Made by a program: the position numbers and the translations under genes. This document shows positions 6,600-9,080 of a stretch of 9,080 nucleotides of DNA, in pieces. Under the pieces are notes generated by a model. The model did not search any database. It was not told where the DNA came from and saw nothing but the letters and a program-made list of their open reading frames with translations. Within the stretch, counting starts at the first letter, position 1. The number at the start of each line of letters is the position of its first letter. This DNA is from Eubacterium sp. Lineage in GTDB: Bacteria > Bacillota_A > Clostridia > Lachnospirales > Lachnospiraceae. The DNA lies in NCBI GenBank assembly GCA_017475785.1, contig JAFVEX010000100.1, forward strand, positions 1 through 9,080, read 5' to 3'.

Positions 6600-7553
6600 A
6601 TGGGACAGAAAGATTTAAGCGAAAAAATACTGGAAGATTATAACGACGTATTCGCGGATATTGCCAATACACTGCTGTATGGCGGAAATACGGTAGTCCG
6701 CCCAGAGGATTTGACGGAAACAAATGGGAAATCACAGTATAAAGCCGGTCTGATTTATCATGAGCAGTCTCGGGATGTCGAGAAATACTGGAACCGATGC
6801 GGCATCAGGATCGCACACTGCGGGATAGAAAATCAAACAAATGATGACCAGGATATGCCGCTGCGTGTGATCAGCTATGATGGCGGCGCATATCGCGCGC
6901 AACTATTGCAGGATTCTTTGGAACAAAATTCCCATCGGAAAAAGTCTCCTGAAGAAGATCAGGCCAAAGAATATTCAAAAGACTGTAGTAATAAGCGCTT
7001 TGCCAGCCACAAAAAGAAGTATGCCAGATACCCGGTGTTTACAATCGTCCTTTACTTCGGGTATCGGCACCGCTGGAATGCGCCAACGCGCCTTGTCGAT
7101 TGCTTTCATGTACCAGAAGAACTAAAGCCATTTGTTAACGACTATCCAATTCACGTTTTTGAAATCGCATTTCTGGATCGGGAAACTATCGATCGTTTCA
7201 AAAGCGACTTTTGGATAGTTGCAGACTATTTCTGGCAAAAAGGGCACAACAAGAACTACATTGCACCTACAAAGAAAATCCAGCATGTGACAGCAGTCCT
7301 GCAGACATTACAGGCATTCACCGGGGACACTCGCTTTGTAGATGGATTGAACAATCACAAAATACCAGAGGAGGGAATTTCCATGTGCGAATTCTTAGAT
7401 CAAGTTGAAGCAAGAGGCATTTCTATAGGCGAAGCAAACGGCGCTGCCAAAAAAGAAACTGCTATCCGTAATCTGATTATAAAAATGCGTGACGCCGGCA
7501 CAGATCCAAACGAAATACTGGATGCTGTTATGGCAGATGTTCAGAAATCATAA
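6600..7553 (+). CDS. Rpn-family recombination-promoting nuclease / PD-(D/E)XK transposase-like protein
   Basis: A 317-residue protein of the Rpn/PD-(D/E)XK 'nuclease family transposase' group that is very abundant in Lachnospiraceae. E. coli Rpn proteins are DNA endonucleases that promote recA-independent recombination. The start (DLSEKILEDYNDVFADIANTLLYGG), a candidate acidic residue D59 in EQSRDV, the ExQ active-site variant E77-N-Q79 in RIAHCGIENQT, and MPLRVISYDGGAYRAQL (86-102) are all family signatures. A charged linker (about 105-140) and the C-terminal domain follow (PVFTIVLYFGY, ELKPFVNDYPIHVFEIAFL, FWIVADYFWQ). The tail (262-317) is the usual CEFLDQVEARG...GEANG helix. It looks intact. 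The RBS is GGGAG (6591-6595), only 4 nt from the ATG. A second copy of residues 157-258 lies just downstream. Confidence 0.9.
   Translation: MGQKDLSEKILEDYNDVFADIANTLLYGGNTVVRPEDLTETNGKSQYKAGLIYHEQSRDVEKYWNRCGIRIAHCGIENQTNDDQDMPLRVISYDGGAYRAQLLQDSLEQNSHRKKSPEEDQAKEYSKDCSNKRFASHKKKYARYPVFTIVLYFGYRHRWNAPTRLVDCFHVPEELKPFVNDYPIHVFEIAFLDRETIDRFKSDFWIVADYFWQKGHNKNYIAPTKKIQHVTAVLQTLQAFTGDTRFVDGLNNHKIPEEGISMCEFLDQVEARGISIGEANGAAKKETAIRNLIIKMRDAGTDPNEILDAVMADVQKS
7066..7373 (+). repeat. 308-bp direct repeat, copy 1 (inside the Rpn-family gene)
   Basis: This segment encodes residues 157-258 of the intact gene. It matches 7565-7872 at a constant offset of 499 bp with no indels. I counted 14 differences, 13 of them transitions, giving about 95% identity. 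The homology stops abruptly at both ends. Confidence 0.95.
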
Positions 7554-7564
7554 ATCGAATAGGA

Positions 7565-7872
7565 GGCATCGCTGGAATGCGCCAATGCGCCTTATCGATT
7601 GCTTTCATATACCAGAAGAACTAAAGCCATTTGTTAACGACTATCTAATTCATGTTTTTGAAATCGCATTTCTGGATCGGGAAACTATTGATAATTTCAA
7701 AAGCGACTTTTGGATAGTTGCGGACTATTTCTGGCAAAAAAGGCACAACAAGAACTACATTGCACCCACAAAGAAAATCCAGCATGTGACAGCAGTCCTG
7801 CAGACATTACAGGCATTCACCGGGGACACTCGCCTTGTAGATGGATTGAACAATCACAGAATACCAGAGGAG
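7565..7872 (+). pseudogene. Rpn-family gene fragment (308-bp repeat, copy 2)
   Basis: A partial second copy of the Rpn-family gene covering its residues 157-258 only, from HRWNAP to NHRIPEE. It lacks the N-terminal nuclease core and the C-terminal tail, and it is in a different frame from the intact gene. It starts 12 nt after the intact gene's stop. Amino-acid changes relative to copy 1 include T-to-M, V-to-I (twice), P-to-L, R-to-N, G-to-R, F-to-L and K-to-R; most of the 14 base differences change the protein, which suggests relaxed selection. No internal stop has yet appeared. An AGGAGG at the left junction lies too far (18 nt) from the nearest in-frame ATG, so translation is unlikely. It ends sharply against the adhesin fragment. 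Confidence 0.85.
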
Positions 7873-8140
7873 CCGCTTCCTCGCCGGAATCCTTATCCGC
7901 CAGTTCAGCGCGCACGTCAACAGTAGTACCTTCCTTCGGCTGGTACTTCACGCTGTGGTCGTCCTTATCCACGATCTTAATATCAAACAGCCGGATATAC
8001 CCCGCACTGCCTTCTGCCATTCCAAGCACATTCTCGGTGTATGCCACATACTCCTCATAGCTCTTCCCATACACAGAGGATGTACTTGCATCGTCATTTT
8101 CGCCCGGCAGGTTTCCGGCTGTGTATGTTCTTACACAGGG
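7873..8140 (-). pseudogene. fragment of a Gram-positive surface adhesin / pilin-like protein
   Basis: About 89 minus-strand codons are open and protein-like, with VYGKSYEEYVAYTENVLGM followed by GYIRLFDIKIVDKD and PKEGTTVDVRAELADKDSGEEA. The RLFDI...KIVD...P..GT.V.V..ELAD pattern is what I associate with the beta-sandwich repeats of large clostridial surface proteins with Cna-B/SpaA-type or isopeptide domains. It has no start codon of its own, no signal peptide, no LPxTG motif and no membrane anchor, so it is an internal piece of a much larger gene. Its downstream end is cut at exactly the point where the Rpn fragment begins. Its upstream end lies near a 7-bp inverted repeat. The family assignment is from memory of the pattern and is tentative. 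Confidence 0.45.
8119..8138. repeat. 7-bp perfect inverted repeat at the edge of the adhesin fragment
   Basis: CTGTGTA (8119-8125) and TACACAG (8132-8138) flank a 6-nt loop (TGTTCT). It could be an operator-like site or a hairpin. Its position at the boundary where protein-like sequence fades out suggests a rearrangement junction. Confidence 0.45.
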
Positions 8141-8231
8141 GGATCGTTGCCAGGTGGGCAGGATGATCAAAAAAATAGGACGTTGCCTTAGCACCGCCCC
8201 GTCAAAACCATTATTGGTTTTTTATGTTACG
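8139..8231. other. junction sequence between the adhesin fragment and the Abi gene
   Basis: No gene is supported. It contains a 7-bp A-tract (8170-8176), which reads as a T-tract on the minus strand after a GACG/CGTC pairing (8204-8201 with 8183-8180), and an AT-rich 7-bp hairpin, AAAACCA (8205-8211) with TGGTTTT (8216-8222). Either could be a weak terminator for the Abi gene. CGTTGCC occurs twice 37 bp apart. Confidence 0.35.
8205..8223. terminator. weak, possibly bidirectional terminator hairpin after the Abi gene
   Basis: AAAACCA/TGGTTTT form a perfect 7-bp stem with a 4-nt loop, 9 nt beyond the Abi stop codon. The stem is AT-rich (two G-C pairs) and the terminal Ts are mostly part of the stem, so termination strength is doubtful. 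Confidence 0.35.
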
Positions 8232-8711
8232 TCAAGGATACACCATTTTGAGCCGTTTGTCAATCTGCGGGAAGACGTTTTCGCGAGATTTCAGGGCAGC
8301 AAACAATGCAGCATTCCGAACCACATACGGATTTCTGTTCAGGAACTGCTCCACAATATCATAGCCATCCGTAGACGGATCGTTTTCGATAAGTTTCAGC
8401 AGATTTACAGATATCGAATGCTCGATGTCAGAGCACATTCTCTTTACGAGAAACCGATAGTGCATATCAATCACTGACAATTCTTTGAGGTATGCAAAGT
8501 CCAGATTCATGTATTTCCCTGCATTCGCTCCAGCCGGATACTTCTGGAAGGAAACCCTGTAGCATGCCGTGCGCAGGTAATTGTTTCTGTCAGACAGATA
8601 CTCTGCCGCATCATATTCAGAATCATATTTGAAGGATATGCCTTTTTCATCTCGCATCTTTATCACAAGCTGCCGAGATGTCAATTTTGGCTTGTCCGTT
8701 TTATTGCTCAA
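8232..8711 (-). CDS. Abi-family (abortive infection) protein, shortened
   Basis: 159 residues resembling the N-terminal half of clostridial Abi_2-type proteins (AbiD/AbiF relatives), which act in phage defence or as toxins. The matching pattern is PKLTSRQLVIKMRDEKGISF, DAAEYLSDRNNYLRTACYR (35-52), GKYMNLDFAYLKELSVIDMHYRFL (65-88) and DIEHSISVNLLKLIE (95-109), with the basic-Arg and I-E-H signatures. Relatives are about 300 residues. Here the match fades after DIVEQFLNRNPYVV (118-131), and the last 28 residues start RNAALFAAL, which may be what is left of the C-terminal RN-x-x-A-H-N/S motif after an internal deletion. The His of that motif is absent, so activity is doubtful. The start is TTG at 8711, with GAGGGG 9 nt upstream; a TTG at 8720 abuts the SD. 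It has its own promoter. Confidence 0.7.
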   Translation of the reverse strand: MSNKTDKPKLTSRQLVIKMRDEKGISFKYDSEYDAAEYLSDRNNYLRTACYRVSFQKYPAGANAGKYMNLDFAYLKELSVIDMHYRFLVKRMCSDIEHSISVNLLKLIENDPSTDGYDIVEQFLNRNPYVVRNAALFAALKSRENVFPQIDKRLKMVYP

Positions 8712-8742
8712 TAATACCAACCCCTCAATTTTCTTTGCTATA

Positions 8743-8771
8743 GTTATACCTCATACCGATTAGCTTTTCAA
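8743..8771 (-). promoter_or_regulatory. promoter of the Abi-family gene
   Basis: On the minus strand TTGAAA (8771-8766), 17 bp, TATAAC (8748-8743). The expected start is near 8736, giving a leader of about 25 nt. The -35 box lies only 5 nt after the stop codon of the upstream CDS. Confidence 0.65.
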
Positions 8772-8776
8772 TCATT

Positions 8777-9080
8777 TCAAAGAAAAACCAGGGCTGCCGT
8801 AAACAAAGCGTCAACGGCAGCATCGCTCTCTGCGCCATCCTCACCAGCGCCACTCTGTTCTTCCGTCTCTCCCTCCGTCACCATCCTGACTGTGCAGCCC
8901 TCTTCAACATTAGTGATAGACGTATTCCCATCAATCACCTTCAGCAGGCTCCGGATCTGCACTTCCTGCGTTGCAAGTTCAGCCTTATCGACCAGCCTGT
9001 TCTCCCTCTGGAATTCCAGATCGTCCAGTTCATTTTTGATGTGTTCGATGGCGGCTTCTGCGCTGACCTCTTCCTCCTCA
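8777..9080 (-). CDS. 3' end of an unrecognised acidic protein (partial, runs off the right edge)
   Basis: The last 100 codons of a minus-strand gene whose start lies outside the window. The visible part starts with an acidic run and a heptad-like charged helix (IEHIKNELDDLEFQRENRL, then DKAELATQEVQIRSLLKVID), which suggests a coiled coil. A short segment with NTSITNVEEGCTVRMV follows, then an acidic low-complexity tail (GETEEQSGAGEDGAESD) and a hydrophobic end (DALFTAALVFL). I do not recognise it. The abrupt hydrophobic ending after low-complexity sequence could mean that the native C-terminus has been cut or shifted. An internal GTG at 8962 is not a likely start because the frame continues unbroken upstream with the same composition. 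Confidence 0.55.
   Translation of the reverse strand, partial: EEEEVSAEAAIEHIKNELDDLEFQRENRLVDKAELATQEVQIRSLLKVIDGNTSITNVEEGCTVRMVTEGETEEQSGAGEDGAESDAAVDALFTAALVFL

Noticed and set aside
7489..7926. 145-residue plus-strand ORF as an independent gene
   Set aside because: Its first 26 codons are an out-of-frame reading of the Rpn gene's end and its last ones are antisense to the adhesin fragment; only the middle is Rpn-derived.
7955..8477. Plus-strand ORFs across the adhesin and Abi regions
   Set aside because: They lie antisense to better-supported minus-strand coding sequence and lack RBSs and family signatures.
6600..9080. Complete toxin-antitoxin or multi-gene defence system
   Set aside because: The only defence-type gene, Abi, is shortened and has no partner; the neighbours are fragments, so a functional cassette is not supported.

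Overview
The window looks like part of a Clostridia chromosome, most likely Lachnospiraceae. The reasons are the strong AGGAG/GGGAG ribosome binding sites, the housekeeping-type promoters with TATAAT/TATACT boxes, and the closest recalled relatives of the proteins (a clostridial M16C peptidase, a stand-alone old-yellow-enzyme reductase, a Lachnospiraceae-type Rpn/PD-(D/E)XK transposase-like nuclease and a clostridial Abi protein). This is judgement from sequence alone; no database was searched.

Left part (1-5760): GC-rich, and everything is on the minus strand. In transcription order it holds an FMN-dependent NADH:flavin oxidoreductase (5576-4581), an SseB-like protein (4417-3599), a 986-residue M16C metallopeptidase (3466-506) and a 64-residue unknown protein (276-82). 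The oxidoreductase has a very good promoter and a long 5' leader built of three 39-bp tandem repeats. The SseB-like gene has its own extended -10 promoter. Imperfect 37-bp repeats follow the 64-residue gene and run off the left edge.

Middle (5760-7553): a divergent promoter pair at 5753-5829 marks a change to AT-richer DNA with plus-strand genes: a 112-residue membrane protein and an Rpn-family nuclease/transposase-like gene. The Rpn gene has a strong promoter and a roughly 150-nt leader with two nested hairpins and a previously unmarked 12-codon upstream ORF.

Right part (7554-9080): gene debris and accessory DNA. A 308-bp second copy of the middle of the Rpn gene (about 95% identical) lies just after the Rpn stop codon. 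It is joined abruptly to an oppositely oriented fragment resembling a Gram-positive surface adhesin. Then come a shortened Abi-family (abortive infection) gene with its own promoter and a TTG start, and the 3' end of an unrecognised acidic, coiled-coil-like protein running off the right edge.

The housekeeping genes do not form an obvious pathway. The right half reads as a site of repeated insertion, duplication and deletion. No convincing new multi-gene system is visible; the most original signals are the Rpn leader, the 39-bp leader repeats and the rearrangement junctions.
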